Both the position numbers and the translations under genes were made by a program. This document shows positions 63,371 to 64,000 of a stretch of 64,000 nt of DNA, in pieces. The stretch is from Paralithodes platypus (lineage: Eukaryota; Arthropoda; Malacostraca; Decapoda; Lithodidae), in assembly GCA_032716605.1 (NCBI GenBank), contig CM064518.1:46705243-46769242 (forward strand), read 5' to 3'. The notes below the pieces were generated by a model that saw nothing but the letters and a program-made list of their open reading frames with translations, was not told the DNA's origin and made no database searches. Within the stretch, counting starts at the first letter, position 1. The number at the start of each line of letters is the position of its first letter.

Positions 63371-63584
63371 TTAACCCTTTCAACACCATGACACCTTTTT
63401 ACCTCTGATGGTGGCTAAAATTAGATTATTTTATGCAGCTTAAGAAAAATCTATGTTACTAAGAGGGTTTATTGAGATCGTATTTACCCATTAGAGTCGT
63501 ATAAGTAGATTATAACCTAAAAAATAATCCTCTAATGGTAACCAGAATATGATGACAATTACGTAATGCTGGTGAAGGGGTTAA
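63371..63584. mobile_element. F3 TTAA hairpin element, 214 bp
   Basis: TTAA-CCCTTTCAACACCATGACACC to ACGTAATGCTGGTGAAGGGG-TTAA. The arms TTAGATTATTTTATGCAGCT and ATAATCCTCTAATGGTAACC still face each other. Confidence 0.8.
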
Positions 63585-63728
63585 TTGAATTTGTACATTA
63601 TATAGTGTGAATAGTAAGTAGAAATATAATGCTATATATAAATAGAAAATTGTATAGAAGGAATGGTCATGGTTTAACTGGTGTACTACGTAAAGTAATG
63701 GCGATGTTCCATCATGTGTACGGCTAAA

Positions 63729-63948
63729 ACCCTGTTCCAAATATGTAGGCCACAACTTTTGAACGTTAACCTCTACAACTCACAAACAACTAGAGTAATC
63801 GAGCTAACATTTCTACCACATGGGAAAGGTCAGCCAGGCAATAGGTGTGCACATTTACAGCTCATTTGCTCTAGCCCTTTTTGAGTTACAGAGCTTTGGG
63901 TTCACGATTTCAGGCCTACCTACCTACTTGGAACAGGGTATCTATATT
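63729..63948. mobile_element. F8 inverted-repeat element, about 220 bp
   Basis: ACCCTGTTCCAAATATGTAG on the left is inverted on the right as CTACTTGGAACAGGGT (63933-63948), followed by TA(T). Fits a mariner-like TA target, though the left flank is AAA rather than a clear TA. Confidence 0.7.
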
Positions 63949-64000
63949 AGGCTCGTTACCCCTCTCGTCGTCTTCTTCTTTGTTGATCTGTATCGATGGT

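Overview
The window looks like intergenic and intronic DNA from an arthropod nuclear genome, most likely a crustacean. Short runs of the arthropod telomere unit TTAGG/CCTAA recur, tRNA-derived SINEs, LINE fragments and MITEs are dense, microsatellites are long, and nothing resembles a bacterial operon. That origin is inferred from sequence character only; no database was searched.

Left end (1-5.4 kb): one host gene is clearly supported, on the minus strand. Five coding exons with matching splice sites and phases encode the first 255 residues of an ADCK5-like (AarF/UbiB family) atypical kinase. The gene runs off the left edge, so its C-terminal half is missing. No other host gene is convincingly supported.

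Middle-left (5.4-25.5 kb): an almost intact RTE-like LINE (7.45-9.05 kb, minus), a long CR1/Jockey-group LINE with an ORF1 carrying CCCH-type zinc motifs (10.6-14.7 kb, plus), a decayed RTE copy, and many CCTAA-repeat blocks. Four short DNA transposons with inverted ends (family F1) have exact 8-bp target duplications; three of them carry CCTAA/TTAGG repeats internally. A near-perfect 395-bp palindrome and tandem arrays of 105 bp and 58 bp also lie here.

Middle and right (25.5-64 kb): the region is dominated by two MITE families flanked by TTAA. F2 is about 310-380 bp with GGGG ends; F3 is about 200-215 bp and folds on itself. They insert into each other, into themselves and into LINEs, duplicating TTAA each time. 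Smaller families (F4 TTAA; F5 TA with CAGTCGCGC ends; F6; F7; F8), several tRNA-derived SINE families, 3' fragments of at least three LINE types, three neighbouring minisatellites (34.0-35.2 kb), and a 1.2-kb array of a 12-bp unit (57.5-58.7 kb) fill the rest. The longest open frames of the right half lie in the 12-bp and 24-bp arrays; they are artefacts of repeat lengths divisible by three.

The most interesting signals are (1) interstitial telomere-like repeats carried inside a mobile DNA element, (2) reciprocal TTAA nesting that gives an insertion order and proves the target site, and (3) a 12-bp satellite that appears to have grown from a short motif inside one F2 copy.
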